A stretch of 64,000 nucleotides of DNA from Rhodobacteraceae bacterium HLUCCA08. GTDB lineage: Bacteria; Pseudomonadota; Alphaproteobacteria; Rhodobacterales; Rhodobacteraceae. The notes under the pieces are model-generated. The model did not search any database, was not told the origin of the DNA, and was given only the letters and a program-made list of their open reading frames with translations. The stretch lies in the NCBI GenBank assembly GCA_001314655.1, contig LJSF01000028.1:170347-234346 (forward strand), written 5' to 3'. This document shows, piece after piece, positions 25,629 through 34,559 of this stretch. How positions within the stretch are numbered: position 1 is the first letter of the stretch; the number at the start of each line of letters is the position of its first letter. The position numbers were made by a program, and so were the translations under genes.

Positions 25629-27983
25629 ATGTTGTTCGGATTAGACGGCGTCGAGATCGGCCTGATCATCGTCTTCCTGTGCCTGTTCGGCGGGATCCTG
25701 TCGGGCTTTCCGGTGGCCTTCGCCATCGGCGGGGCCGGGGTCGTGTCCTTCGGGATCATCGCGCTGCTGGACAGCGGCGGGCTGTTGATCCATCAGGCGA
25801 TCGACACAAGCAGCGCCGATTATGCCGCCCTGCTGGCCGAGGGGGTGGCGCGCGACGCGATCTCGGTCTTCCGATACCCCGATCTGCCACGGGTCGAGAC
25901 CCCGGTGTTCGACGGCGGCGCCGCCGAGGCGCTGCGCAAGACGATTTCCGGCATTCCGCTGCGGATCAACGAACGGGTCCTGTCGGGCCCGTCGATCGAG
26001 ACGCTGCTGGCGGTGGCGATGTTCGTGATGATGGGCATCACCCTGGAACGCTCGCGCATCGCCGATGACCTGCTGACCACCATGTCCCGGGTCTTTGGCC
26101 CGCTGCCGGGCGGGCTGGCGGTGTCGGTGGTGGTGGTCGGCGCCTTCCTGGCGGCCTCGACGGGGATCGTCGGCGCCACGGTCGTGACCATGGGCCTGCT
26201 GTCGCTGCCGACGATGCTGCGGGCGGGCTATTCGCCGCAACTGGCGACCGGCGTGATTGCCGCCAGCGGGACGCTGGGCCAGATCATCCCGCCTTCGATC
26301 GTGATCGTGCTGCTGGGCACCCTGGCCGGCGACATCTATGCCAATGCCCAGCAGGCCCGGGCCAATTCGGTCGGCTGCAACGATGCGCTGACCTATCTGG
26401 GCGAACCGGCGGTGCTGTCGGTGGGCACCCTGTTCCAGGCCGCGCTGCTGCCGGGGATCCTGCTGGCGGTGCTCTATGCCGTCTATGCCTTCGGCTATGC
26501 GCTGCTGAACCCGTCCAAGGCGCCGGCGATCGATGTCGGCCATTCCGACCATGAGCCGATCAGCCGCCGTGAAGGGTTGTTCTGGTTCCTGGTGGCGCCG
26601 GGCGCGGTGATCGCCGGGGCGATATTCCTGTCGAACCTGAACGTGATCGGCAGCCAGTCGGTCCATGTCGACAGTTTCAGCGAGGCCGGCGAGTCCGCCA
26701 GTTTGCGCACCAATGTCGGCGACGAATGCCGCGACGCGATGATCGCCCTGCATGGCCAGGAGGCCTGGGATCGCGCCCTTGCCGAACAGGCGGTGATCGA
26801 CGCGGCCGGGGGCGTCGAACAGGCCCATGAGCTGAACGCGGACGAGATGACCGCCGCGATCGCCGACAAGGTGGCCGATGCCGCCCCGATCGGCAGCGGC
26901 ATGGCGATCCTGATCGTGTTCTTCGCGCTGGTGCTGACCACGGCGCGGGGCGTGGCGCCGGGCGCCGATCCGTTGCCGCTGCTGGTCGGCGCGGGCGGGA
27001 TCGGGCTGCTGGCGCTGGCCGATATCGTCGCGATCTCTCCGCTCAGTTCGCCCGGCGCCACGGTGCTGTGGATGCTGCCGGGCCTGGCCTTGCTGGGCTG
27101 GGCGATGAAACCGGCGGCGATCCGGCTGGCGGGCAACGAATTGCTGCGGGTGGTGTTCCCGCCGCTGGTGCTGATCGTCGCGGTCCTGGGCTCGATCCTG
27201 GGGGGGGTCACCAACCCGACCCCGGCCGCGGCGCTGGGCGCCGGCGGGGCGGTGATGCTGGCCGCCTATCGCAAGCTGCGCGATGAGGATCGCAGCGCGC
27301 GGATCATCCTGCTGGCGACCGGCGCGGTGGTGCTGATGCTGCTGATCGGCATCAATTTCGACCTGCGCATGGGCCGCGAGGTGGTGCTGTTCCAGAACCG
27401 CCTGGCCTTCCTGCTGGCGATGACCTGCTTCCTGTTCTCGATGTTCGGGTTCTTCTTCGCGTCCTGGGTGCTCTATGCCGGCGGCGTGCTGAGCCCGGTG
27501 ATGCGCGAGACGGCCAAGGTGACCTCGATGGTGTTCACCATCCTGATCGGGTCGCAATTGCTGAACCTTGTGGTGATCAGTTTCGGCGGCGAACATTACA
27601 TCCAGCAGTTCCTGCGCAGCTTCGACAACGAATACACGGTGTTCCTGATCGTGATGCTGGTGCTGTTCGTGCTGGGCTTCGTGCTGGATTTCCTCGAGAT
27701 CATCTACATCGTCGTGCCGATCGTCGGGCCGGTGATCTATGGCGGCGAATTCGACCCGAAATGGGTGACGATCATGATCGCGGTGAACCTGCAGACCAGT
27801 TTCCTGACGCCGCCCTTCGGCTTTGCGCTGTTCTATCTGCGCGGGGTGGCGCCGCCGCAGGTGACCACGGGCCATATCTATCGCGGCATCATCCCCTTCG
27901 TGCTGATCCAGGTCGTCGCACTGGGGCTGCTGTGGGTCGTCCCCGGCGTCGTGACCATCGTGCCGGACCTGCTGGGCGGCTAG
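25629..27983 (+). CDS. TRAP transporter large permease subunit (extended DctM form)
   Basis: A 784-aa DctM-type membrane subunit, against about 425 aa for a normal DctM. The canonical core is split: the start has GVEIGLIIVFLCLFGGILSGFPVAFAIGG and, after an inserted soluble loop (about 55-120), MFVMMGITLERSRIADDLL, ASTGIVGATVVTMGLLSLPTMLRAGYSPQLATGVIAASGTLGQIIPPSI; a long middle block (about 300-600) adds a soluble segment and further helices; the end returns to the family with FLEIIYIVVPIVGPVIYGGEFDP and QTSFLTPPFGFALFYLRGVAP. It would form the sodium-coupled channel. Such long forms occur in this lineage; what the insertions do is unknown. Confidence 0.9.
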   Translation: MLFGLDGVEIGLIIVFLCLFGGILSGFPVAFAIGGAGVVSFGIIALLDSGGLLIHQAIDTSSADYAALLAEGVARDAISVFRYPDLPRVETPVFDGGAAEALRKTISGIPLRINERVLSGPSIETLLAVAMFVMMGITLERSRIADDLLTTMSRVFGPLPGGLAVSVVVVGAFLAASTGIVGATVVTMGLLSLPTMLRAGYSPQLATGVIAASGTLGQIIPPSIVIVLLGTLAGDIYANAQQARANSVGCNDALTYLGEPAVLSVGTLFQAALLPGILLAVLYAVYAFGYALLNPSKAPAIDVGHSDHEPISRREGLFWFLVAPGAVIAGAIFLSNLNVIGSQSVHVDSFSEAGESASLRTNVGDECRDAMIALHGQEAWDRALAEQAVIDAAGGVEQAHELNADEMTAAIADKVADAAPIGSGMAILIVFFALVLTTARGVAPGADPLPLLVGAGGIGLLALADIVAISPLSSPGATVLWMLPGLALLGWAMKPAAIRLAGNELLRVVFPPLVLIVAVLGSILGGVTNPTPAAALGAGGAVMLAAYRKLRDEDRSARIILLATGAVVLMLLIGINFDLRMGREVVLFQNRLAFLLAMTCFLFSMFGFFFASWVLYAGGVLSPVMRETAKVTSMVFTILIGSQLLNLVVISFGGEHYIQQFLRSFDNEYTVFLIVMLVLFVLGFVLDFLEIIYIVVPIVGPVIYGGEFDPKWVTIMIAVNLQTSFLTPPFGFALFYLRGVAPPQVTTGHIYRGIIPFVLIQVVALGLLWVVPGVVTIVPDLLGG

Positions 27984-28062
27984 GCGTCCGGCGGGGCGCC
28001 GCTCGCCCGCGGGCCCCTGGGGGCCTGGGGCATCGCCCCGCCCGCCGTCCCGGTCCCGGGCG

Positions 28063-28443
28063 TCAGGTGAACTGGATCAGGTCCCAGCGATTGCCGAAGG
28101 GGTCGCGCCAGACGGCGACGGTGCCATAGGGTTCGGCGCGGAGCGTTTCCTCGAAGACCACGCCGGCGGCCCGCATTCGGGCGTGGTCGGCGTCGAAATC
28201 GTCGGTTTCGAGAAAGAACCCCACCCGCCCGCCGGTCTGGTTGCCGATCGCCGCCCGCTGATCGGCTCCGTCTGCGCGGGCCAGAAGCAGCCGGGCCTGC
28301 CCGCCCGGCGGCGCCACCAGCACCCAGCGCTTGCTGTCCGGGAGCCGCGTATCGGCGACCAGATCGAAGCCCAGCCGGGTGACGTAGAAGTCGAGCGCCT
28401 CGTCGTAATCCGGCACCACCAGCGTGACCGCGTGCAGGCGCAT
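28063..28443 (-). CDS. Glyoxalase/bleomycin-resistance (VOC) superfamily protein
   Basis: A 126-aa vicinal-oxygen-chelate protein. The N-terminus [32 protein letters not shown] is the first beta-alpha-beta-beta-beta module with the metal-ligand-type His, and the end AVWRDPFGNRWDLIQFT is the second module with its DPFGN signature. Members include glyoxalases, dioxygenases and resistance proteins; no specific reaction can be assigned. Its ATG overlaps the stop of the upstream aminoacyl-transferase gene by one base (TGATG), indicating translational coupling. Confidence 0.88.
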   Translation of the reverse strand: MRLHAVTLVVPDYDEALDFYVTRLGFDLVADTRLPDSKRWVLVAPPGGQARLLLARADGADQRAAIGNQTGGRVGFFLETDDFDADHARMRAAGVVFEETLRAEPYGTVAVWRDPFGNRWDLIQFT

Positions 28444-29273
28444 CAGCGCGAGGCGTCGGGCAGGGTGATCCGGGCCACCTGTTCGGCGATCGGATCGACC
28501 GACAGGGGATGGGTTTCGGCGGAATAGCTTTCGGGGTCGCGCAGGGCTTCCCAGGCGCCGGCGCGATAGACCTCGAGCGCCGAGAACTTCGCCTTGTAGC
28601 CCATCTTGTCGGAGCCCGGCACCCAATAGCCGAGATAGACATAGGGCAGGCCCAGTTCGCGCGCCAGGGCGATATGGTCGAGCACCACATAGGTGCCCAG
28701 GCTGTCGCGGGTCAGCTCCGGCTCGAAGAAGGAATAGACCATGCTGACGCCGTCATCGAGGATGTCGGTCAGGCAGACCGCGCGCAGCCCGCGCAAGGTG
28801 TCCTCCTCGGGCGCGGCGGGGTCGGCATATTCCACCAGCCGCGAGCGGATCGGGGTTTCCTCGACCATCGCGGCGAATTCGAACAGGTCCATGTCGGCCA
28901 TGCCGCCATCGGCGTGGCGGCTGTCCAGATAGGCGCGGAACAGGGCGTATTGTTCCTCGGTCGCCCAGGGCGAGGTGGCGCGGCGTTCCAGATAGCCATT
29001 GCGCCGGGCCACCCGGCGCTGGGACCGCGACGGGGTGAAATCCTCGACCCGGATCCGGGCCGACATGCAGGCCGAGCAATCGGCGCAGGAGGGCCGGTAG
29101 AGCACGTTCTGCGACCGCCGGAAGCCCTGCTTGGACAGCGCGTCGTTCAGACGCTCGGCCGCCTCGCCCTGCAGCGCGGTGAACAGCTTGCGCTCCATCC
29201 GGCCCGGAAGGTAGGGGCAGGGTTGCGGGGCCGTCACGTAGAATTGCGGCGCGATGGGCAGCGTGTGGCGCAT
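28443..29273 (-). CDS. bpt: Aspartate/glutamate leucyltransferase (Bpt; arginyltransferase-like)
   Basis: A 276-aa aminoacyl-tRNA-protein transferase of the bacterial Bpt family, which transfers leucine from Leu-tRNA to N-terminal Asp or Glu, marking proteins for degradation by ClpS/ClpAP. The ATE N-terminal domain shows [16 protein letters not shown] and the cysteine-rich [16 protein letters not shown]; the C-terminal GNAT-like domain shows [45 protein letters not shown] and [14 protein letters not shown]. Eukaryotic Ate1 uses arginine; assignment to Bpt follows the bacterial length and group. It is the first gene of a two-gene unit with the VOC protein. Confidence 0.93.
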   Translation of the reverse strand: MRHTLPIAPQFYVTAPQPCPYLPGRMERKLFTALQGEAAERLNDALSKQGFRRSQNVLYRPSCADCSACMSARIRVEDFTPSRSQRRVARRNGYLERRATSPWATEEQYALFRAYLDSRHADGGMADMDLFEFAAMVEETPIRSRLVEYADPAAPEEDTLRGLRAVCLTDILDDGVSMVYSFFEPELTRDSLGTYVVLDHIALARELGLPYVYLGYWVPGSDKMGYKAKFSALEVYRAGAWEALRDPESYSAETHPLSVDPIAEQVARITLPDASR

Positions 29274-29345
29274 GAAGGCGGGTCTTCGGTGTTACAGCTT
29301 GTCCTCGGGCGGAGCGTAACAAGTCTGTGTCACCGCGCCAAGCCT

Positions 29346-29792
29346 CTAGCGCATGCATCGGTCGACCATCGCGGTGCCGAGCAGTTGGTCGGTCAGCCCC
29401 TGGTGGCGCCGGCCGAGCGCCATCATCGCCACCGAGACCAGCTGCAGCGGCTGGACCAGCATCGAAACGGTGTAGCCGGCGCTGTGCCAGAGCGCGTCCG
29501 CGGGCGACAGGCGGGCGCCGTGCCGGTCGCGCAGGTGCAGGCCCATGAGGACCATGCCCGGGGTCGCCGACAACAGCGCGATGGTCGCGGCGCGATAGGC
29601 CAGGCCGACCGCCATGACCATGGCCGGGAACACGAAAATCCCAAGGAACAGGGTAAAGGGCAGGGCCATGGCGGCCAGCACCGCCGAGATCGCCATGTCG
29701 ATCACCCAGGCCGCCAGGCGGCGCGGCAGGACGCCGGCATAGGCTTCGGGATGCAGGTCCGGGTCGGGCAGCCCGGCATTGGTGCGCAGCAT
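29346..29792 (-). CDS. RDD family membrane protein
   Basis: A 148-aa integral membrane protein with three to four hydrophobic helices. The RDD signature is present: YAGVLPRRLAAWVIDMAISAVLA (Arg and Asp in helix one), TPGMVLMGLHLRDRHGARLSPADALWH, and GLTDQLLGTAMVDR at the end, the motif that gives the family its Asp. Proposed roles include ion exchange, but function here is unknown. It lies 73 bp upstream of bpt on the same strand. Confidence 0.88.
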   Translation of the reverse strand: MLRTNAGLPDPDLHPEAYAGVLPRRLAAWVIDMAISAVLAAMALPFTLFLGIFVFPAMVMAVGLAYRAATIALLSATPGMVLMGLHLRDRHGARLSPADALWHSAGYTVSMLVQPLQLVSVAMMALGRRHQGLTDQLLGTAMVDRCMR

Positions 29793-29830
29793 GGGTCGGG
29801 GCCTTTCGCGACGGGGCCTTTGGTGAAGGC

Positions 29831-29858
29831 GGCCGCCCCCGGGGGGGCGGGGGCGGCC
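29831..29858. terminator. GC hairpin between the DUF2852 and RDD genes
   Basis: GGCCGCCCCC (29831-29840) pairs with GGGGGCGGCC (29849-29858) across an 8-base loop. There is no T-run; it may be a processing or Rho-assisted stop after the DUF2852 gene. Confidence 0.45.
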
Positions 29859-29908
29859 GGGGGGCGGGCAGGGCCGGGGATTGGCCGCGTGCCCGGGGCG
29901 GGACAGTC

Positions 29909-30367
29909 TCAGGCGGTGGCGCCTTCGCCGCTGCGGTCCTCGTCGTCGCGGCGCTTGGCACGGTCTTCCATGAACTGGTCGAATTCGGCCTTGTCCTTGG
30001 CGTCGCGCAGACGTTGCAGGAAATCCTCGAAGGTTTTCTGTTCTTCCTCGAGCCGGCGCAGGGTGTCGGACTTGTAGGCGTCGAAGGCGCTGTTGCCCGA
30101 GCTGCGCATGGCGCTGCGATAGGCCTTGTGGCTGGCGTGGCGGGTGCGATTGCGGCAGGATCCGCTGAACATGCGTTTGCTCCAGATCATATAGGCCAGA
30201 AGGGCAAGGCCGATGGGCCAGACAAGGACGAAGGCCAGCACCAGCGTGGCGATCCAGGCGCCCTTGCCGCGCTCGTCCAGCCAGGCTTCGGCGCGGGTGA
30301 AGATGTTGCCGTCACCGGGGCGACCCGGCTCGGCGCGAAGGTCGATATTGACGGAAGAGGTGGACAT
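29909..30367 (-). CDS. DUF2852 domain-containing membrane protein
   Basis: A 152-aa protein with one clear transmembrane helix (about 40-64, ATLVLAFVLVWPIGLALLAYMIWSKRMF) after an N-terminal segment ending in ERGKGAW, and a charged, probably coiled-coil C-terminus (TLRRLEEEQKTFEDFLQRLRDAKDKAEFDQFMEDRAKRRDDED). This matches DUF2852, a family of alphaproteobacteria with no known function. The ATG at 30367 follows AAGGAG by 6 bases. Two matching 17 bp inverted sequences lie upstream, suggesting a dedicated regulator. Confidence 0.88.
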   Translation of the reverse strand: MSTSSVNIDLRAEPGRPGDGNIFTRAEAWLDERGKGAWIATLVLAFVLVWPIGLALLAYMIWSKRMFSGSCRNRTRHASHKAYRSAMRSSGNSAFDAYKSDTLRRLEEEQKTFEDFLQRLRDAKDKAEFDQFMEDRAKRRDDEDRSGEGATA

Positions 30368-30399
30368 CTGGCGCTCCTTGGCGTTGGGGTTCGGGTTGA

Positions 30400-30416
30400 T
30401 GTGAATGTCTTTCACA
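30400..30416. promoter_or_regulatory. 17 bp operator-like site 1 before the DUF2852 gene
   Basis: TGTGAATGTCTTTCACA has inverted TGTGAA/TTTCACA ends. Read with its partner at 30459-30475 (minus strand TGTAAACATCTTTCACA) the two share 14 of 17 positions. The regulator is unknown; the N7 spacing argues against an ordinary CRP site. Confidence 0.5.
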
Positions 30417-30458
30417 TTACCGAAGATGGGCGATGTGAATGCCGTTAACAAGAGTGGA

Positions 30459-30475
30459 TGTGAAAGATGTTTACA
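30459..30475. promoter_or_regulatory. 17 bp operator-like site 2 before the DUF2852 gene
   Basis: TGTGAAAGATGTTTACA, the partner of the site at 30400-30416; centres are 59 bp apart. A third half-site GATGTGAATG lies between them at 30432. The stretch is unusually AT-rich for the window. Confidence 0.5.
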
Positions 30476-30593
30476 TTTTTCCGGGCCGCGCGGCGCAGGG
30501 CGTTGATATGACAGGAAAATTTTTTCGGGAGCGGTGGGGTGGAACCCCATCCTGCGGGGTGTTTCGGGTGGCAAGGCGCAAGGCGACGGGAGG

Positions 30594-31064
30594 TCAGGCC
30601 GTGAACTCCGCCACCTGCGCGCCGGTCAGGCGCAGCAGGGCGACGGGGGCGATGGGAAAGATGTGCCGGGGCGTGCCGGCGGCGGCCCAGACGGTGTCGA
30701 AATCGGACAGCCGCGGGTCCCAGAAGCTGCGGATCGGGCTCAGGTGCCCCACGGGCGACACGCCGCCGATGGCGAACCCGGTCTGGGCGCGCACCGCGCC
30801 CGCATCGGCGCGGTCCAGGGCCGCGCCGACCACCTGCGCGGCCTTGGCGCCGTCCACCCGGTTGCCGCCGGCGGTCAGGAACAGCAGGCATTCGCCACTG
30901 TCATGGGCCTGGAAGATGATCGACTTGACGATCTGGTCCAGCGCACAGCCGGCCGCGGCGGCGGCCTGGTCGGCGGTGCGGGTTTCGGCCCCCATTTCCA
31001 TCGGCACGGCGTCGACCCCGGCGGCCCTGAGCACATCCGTGACCCGTTTCAGGCTCTTGCTCAT
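30594..31064 (-). CDS. YbaK/EbsC-type aminoacyl-tRNA deacylase domain protein
   Basis: A 156-aa single-domain protein of the YbaK/ProX editing family that hydrolyses misacylated tRNAs (for example Cys-tRNA-Pro). Family features are the early helix, CALDQIVKSIIFQ with its catalytic-type lysine, LFLTAGGNRVDGAKAAQVVG and TGFAIGGVSPVGHL, the GxxPxG loop that binds the tRNA 3' end. The start MSKSLKRV at 31064 is chosen over an upstream in-frame start because the sequence before it is Arg/Ser-rich with no similarity. It is divergent from the DUF4440-like/glnE unit, with 61 bp between starts. Confidence 0.9.
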   Translation of the reverse strand: MSKSLKRVTDVLRAAGVDAVPMEMGAETRTADQAAAAAGCALDQIVKSIIFQAHDSGECLLFLTAGGNRVDGAKAAQVVGAALDRADAGAVRAQTGFAIGGVSPVGHLSPIRSFWDPRLSDFDTVWAAAGTPRHIFPIAPVALLRLTGAQVAEFTA

Positions 31065-31125
31065 GCGCGCGTCCCTCTCTAGCTTCCGGGGCAGGCTACA
31101 GCGCCGGGAACGGGAGGCAAGCGCG

Positions 31126-31500
31126 GTGGACAGGTTGCTGACAGAGGTTCTGGCGGAGGAGACCCAGGTCTGGGAGGCGCTGGTGAAGGGCGACACAGAG
31201 GCCTATCAGACTGCCCTGGCGGAGGAATTCGAGGGCGTCTATCCCGACGGTGTCTTCGGCCGCGAGACGCAACTGGCGGTGCTGGAGGACGGCCCGACGA
31301 TCGACGATTACGCCCTGGCCTCGGCGCGGGTCCGGCCGATCGGCGCCGATCATGCCATGCTGATCTATCACGCGCGCTACCGCCGCGCCGGGCAGGTCGC
31401 CTGGGAGGCGATGCGGGTCACCTCGCTGTGGCGTCGCAGGCGCGGCGGTTGGGTCAACGTCTTCAGCCAGGACACCCCCGAAGGCGCGCCGGTGCCATGA
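31126..31500 (+). CDS. SnoaL/DUF4440-like NTF2-fold protein
   Basis: A 124-aa protein resembling the NTF2-like DUF4440/SnoaL group: an N-terminal helix (LLTEVLAEETQVWEALVKGDTEAYQTALAEEFEGVYPDG), then beta strands ending VTSLWRRRRGGWVNVFSQDTP. Such folds often act as small enzymes or binding domains; no catalytic residues are clear. The start is taken as GTG 31126 with GGAGG 9 bases upstream. Its TGA overlaps the glnE ATG (ATGA), so it is coupled to glnE. Confidence 0.75.
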   Translation: MDRLLTEVLAEETQVWEALVKGDTEAYQTALAEEFEGVYPDGVFGRETQLAVLEDGPTIDDYALASARVRPIGADHAMLIYHARYRRAGQVAWEAMRVTSLWRRRRGGWVNVFSQDTPEGAPVP

Positions 31501-34268
31501 GTTTCGCCGCCCGGATCACCCGCGCGCCGCGGCCTTTCGAGCCCGAGCGCGGGGCCGAGGGGCGCGCGCTGTTCGCGGAGGCGGCCCCCGAGGTCGCGCA
31601 GCTGATCGAGGGCACGGCCGGCAGTTCGCCGTTTCTGCTGGGGCTGATGCACAAGGAAGCCGCCTGGCTGACCGCCGCGCTGGACGACCCCGAGCGCGCG
31701 CTGGAGGCCGAGCTTGCGGCGATCGCCGAGATGGCGCCCGATGCGCTGCCGGCCGGGTTGCGCCGGGCCAAGCGGCGCGTCGCGCTGCTGGTCGGGCTGG
31801 CCGATCTGGGCGGGGTCTGGCCGCTGGAGCAGGTCACGGCCGCTTTGACCCGGCTGGCCGATGCGGCCGTCGACCGGGCGCTGAAAACCCTGGTCGGGGC
31901 CGAGATCGCGCGCGGCAAGGTGCCCGGCCTGACGCCGCAGGATGCCGAGACCGCCGGCGGCATGGTCGCCCTGTCGATGGGCAAGGCCGGGGCGCACGAG
32001 CTGAATTACAGCAGCGATATCGACCTGATCGTGCTGTTCGACGAGACCCGGATCGACCCGGACAGCTTTCACGAGGTGCGCGCCGCCTTCATCCGGGTGA
32101 CCCGCCGGATGGCCGCCCTGATCGGCGAGAATACCGCCGACGGCTATGTCTTTCGCACCGATCTGCGGCTGCGGCCCGATGCCAGCGTGACGCCGGTCTG
32201 CATCTCGTTCGACGCGGCCGAGCGCTATTACGAAAGCGTCGGCCGGACCTGGGAACGGGCGGCCTATATCAAGGCGCGGCCCTGTGCCGGGGATATCGCC
32301 GCGGGCGAGCGGTTCCTGGCCACGCTGACCCCCTTCGTCTGGCGCAAGCACCTGGATTTCGCGGCGATCCAGGACGCCCATGACATGCGGCTCAGGATCC
32401 GCGAGCACAAGGGGCTGGGCGGGGCGATCTGCCTGGAGGGTCATGACCTGAAACTGGGCCGCGGCGGGATCCGCGAGATCGAGTTCTTCACCCAGACCCG
32501 GCAGCTGATCGCCGGCGGGCGCGACGAAAGCCTGCGCTGCCGCGACACGGTGGGGGGCCTCGGGGCGCTGGCTGCGGCGGGCTGGGTCGGAGCCTCCGAG
32601 GCCGAGCGGCTGGTCGATCATTACCGCGAACATCGCGAGATCGAGCACCGCTTGCAGATGATCAACGATGCCCAGACCCACAAGCTGCCCGGCAATGCCG
32701 AGGGCTTCGCCCGGCTCGCCGCCTTCATGGATGTCGATGCCGACGCCTGGCGGGCGCGGCTGACCCGGCGGCTGGAAGAGGTGCATTCCCTGACCGAGGG
32801 GTTCTTTGCCCCGGGCCAGGCCCCGGCCGACACGGTCGAGGAACCCGAGATCGTCGAGGGCTGGCTGCGCTATCCGGCGCTGCGCAGCCCGCGCGCGGTC
32901 GAGATTTTCGAACGGCTCAAGCCCGACCTGCTGCGGCGGTTGAACGAGGCTGCCAAACCGGACGAGGCGTTGCTGCAATTCGACAGTTTCCTCAAGGGGT
33001 TGCCCGCCGGCGTTCAACTGTTTTCGCTGTTCGAGGCGAACCCGCAACTGACCCAGCTGATCGTCGATATCTGCGCCACGGCGCCGGCGCTGGCGGCCTA
33101 TCTGGGGCGCAATTCCAGCGTTTTCGACGCGGTGATCGCCGGGGAATTCTTTGCCGACTGGCCGGGCCGCGCGGCGCTGGAGGACGGGCTGGCCGAGGCG
33201 CTGGCGGCCGAGGCGGATTACGAACGCAAGCTCGATGCCGCGCGGCGCTGGTCCAAGGAATGGCATTTCCGCGTCGGCGTGCATCACCTGCGCAGGCTGA
33301 TCGACGCGGCCGAGGCCGGGCGCAATTATGCCGATCTGGCCGATGCGGTGGTGGCCGGGCTCTATCCGGCCGTGGTGGCGGATTTCGCCCGCAAGCATGG
33401 CCCCCCTCCGGGGCGCGGCGCGGTGGTGCTGGGCATGGGGTCTTTGGGCGCGCGGCGGCTGCATGCGGCCTCGGACCTGGACCTGATCGTGATCTACGAT
33501 CCCGGCGGTGCGACCGAATCGGACGGTCCCCGCCCGCTGGGCACGCGGCCCTATTTCGCCCGGCTGACCCAGGCGCTGGTGACGGCCCTGACCGCGCCGA
33601 TGGCCGAGGGGCGGCTTTACGAGGTCGACATGCGGCTGCGGCCTTCGGGGCGGCAGGGGCCGGTGGCCACGGCGCTGGCCACCTTCGAGCCCTACCAGAT
33701 GGACGAGGCCTGGACCTGGGAACACCTGGCGTTGACCCGCGCCCGGGTGATCGCCGGCGACGCGCGCCTGGCCGCGGATGTGGAGGCGGTGCGGTCCCGG
33801 GTGCTGGCCGCCAAGGGGCCGGGCGACGCGGTGCTGGGCGATGTCGCCCGGATGCGCGCCCGGATCGCCGCGGCCAAGCCCGGCGAGGGCGATTGGGACG
33901 CCAAGATCGGGCCCGGGCGGCTGCAGGATGTGGAGCTGTGCGCCCAGGCGGTGGCGCTCCGGGCCGGCTCGGTCGCGCTGGATACCGGCGCCCAGGTCGC
34001 CGCCGGGGTCGCCGCCGGGGTGCTGGACGCGGGGCAGGGCGCCGCGCTTTGTGCCTCGGCCGAGCTGTTCTGGCGGCTGCAGGCCAGCGCGCGGCTGCTG
34101 ACCGGCGGCGTGCTGGACCCCGAGACATTGGGCGCCGGCGGCCGCGCCATGGTGCTGCGGGAAACCGGGCAGGACAGTATCGAGGGCCTGCGGGCCGAGA
34201 TGCAGGCGCGCGCCGAGGCCGCCCGTGCGGTGATCGACGCGGTGATCGGAACGGGAGATCCGGAATGA
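31497..34268 (+). CDS. glnE: Bifunctional glutamine-synthetase adenylyltransferase/adenylyl-removing enzyme
   Basis: A 923-aa two-headed nucleotidyltransferase that adenylylates GlnA when nitrogen is plentiful and removes AMP when it is scarce, under PII control. The first catalytic site is in the N-half (MGKAGAHELNYSSDIDLIVLFDE, followed by RTDLRLRPDASV); the second is in the C-half (GMGSLGARRLHAASDLDLIVIYDP, followed by VDMRLRPSGRQGPVA). Both retain the two-aspartate metal motif. Central HRLQMINDAQTHKLP and C-terminal KIGPGRLQDVELCAQA are family segments. Length is normal for alphaproteobacteria. It overlaps the small genes on both sides by 4 bp. Confidence 0.96.
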   Translation: MSFAARITRAPRPFEPERGAEGRALFAEAAPEVAQLIEGTAGSSPFLLGLMHKEAAWLTAALDDPERALEAELAAIAEMAPDALPAGLRRAKRRVALLVGLADLGGVWPLEQVTAALTRLADAAVDRALKTLVGAEIARGKVPGLTPQDAETAGGMVALSMGKAGAHELNYSSDIDLIVLFDETRIDPDSFHEVRAAFIRVTRRMAALIGENTADGYVFRTDLRLRPDASVTPVCISFDAAERYYESVGRTWERAAYIKARPCAGDIAAGERFLATLTPFVWRKHLDFAAIQDAHDMRLRIREHKGLGGAICLEGHDLKLGRGGIREIEFFTQTRQLIAGGRDESLRCRDTVGGLGALAAAGWVGASEAERLVDHYREHREIEHRLQMINDAQTHKLPGNAEGFARLAAFMDVDADAWRARLTRRLEEVHSLTEGFFAPGQAPADTVEEPEIVEGWLRYPALRSPRAVEIFERLKPDLLRRLNEAAKPDEALLQFDSFLKGLPAGVQLFSLFEANPQLTQLIVDICATAPALAAYLGRNSSVFDAVIAGEFFADWPGRAALEDGLAEALAAEADYERKLDAARRWSKEWHFRVGVHHLRRLIDAAEAGRNYADLADAVVAGLYPAVVADFARKHGPPPGRGAVVLGMGSLGARRLHAASDLDLIVIYDPGGATESDGPRPLGTRPYFARLTQALVTALTAPMAEGRLYEVDMRLRPSGRQGPVATALATFEPYQMDEAWTWEHLALTRARVIAGDARLAADVEAVRSRVLAAKGPGDAVLGDVARMRARIAAAKPGEGDWDAKIGPGRLQDVELCAQAVALRAGSVALDTGAQVAAGVAAGVLDAGQGAALCASAELFWRLQASARLLTGGVLDPETLGAGGRAMVLRETGQDSIEGLRAEMQARAEAARAVIDAVIGTGDPE

Positions 34269-34534
34269 AGGGCGACACCCACGACCCCAAGGCGCTGATC
34301 CGCGAGGCCTACCGGATCGAGGGGATCGGCACGGCGGAATGCCGGACGATCTTTCTGGACTGGGCGCTGAGCCTGGAGACGGCGCGGGTGCCCGAGGCCT
34401 TGCAGGCGCTGCTGGCCCGCCACGGCGCCGCGGCGCCCGATCACCCGATGACACAGGTTCTGCGCGAGGGGCTCGACAGCGCCGCGGCGCCGACACGGCG
34501 CGGCGGGCGCAAGGGCCGGCTGGGTGAGGGGTAA
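34265..34534 (+). CDS. Conserved small protein coupled to glnE
   Basis: An 89-aa soluble protein beginning MKGDTHDPKALIREAYRIEGIGTAECRTIFLDWALSLE and ending in an Arg/Gly-rich tail (RRGGRKGRLGEG). Its ATG overlaps the glnE stop by 4 bp, and helix-rich composition and normal codon use argue that it is real. I do not recognise the family; the placement suggests a role alongside GlnE or simply shared expression. No membrane segment or signal peptide. Confidence 0.75.
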   Translation: MKGDTHDPKALIREAYRIEGIGTAECRTIFLDWALSLETARVPEALQALLARHGAAAPDHPMTQVLREGLDSAAAPTRRGGRKGRLGEG

Positions 34535-34559
34535 ACCGGGCCGCAGCCCGGCCTGCGGG

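Noticed and set aside
25641-27875. 744-codon minus-strand open frame opposite the TRAP large permease
   Set aside because: The translation is almost entirely Arg/Gln/His/Asp repeats with no domain, while the plus strand encodes a clear DctM protein.
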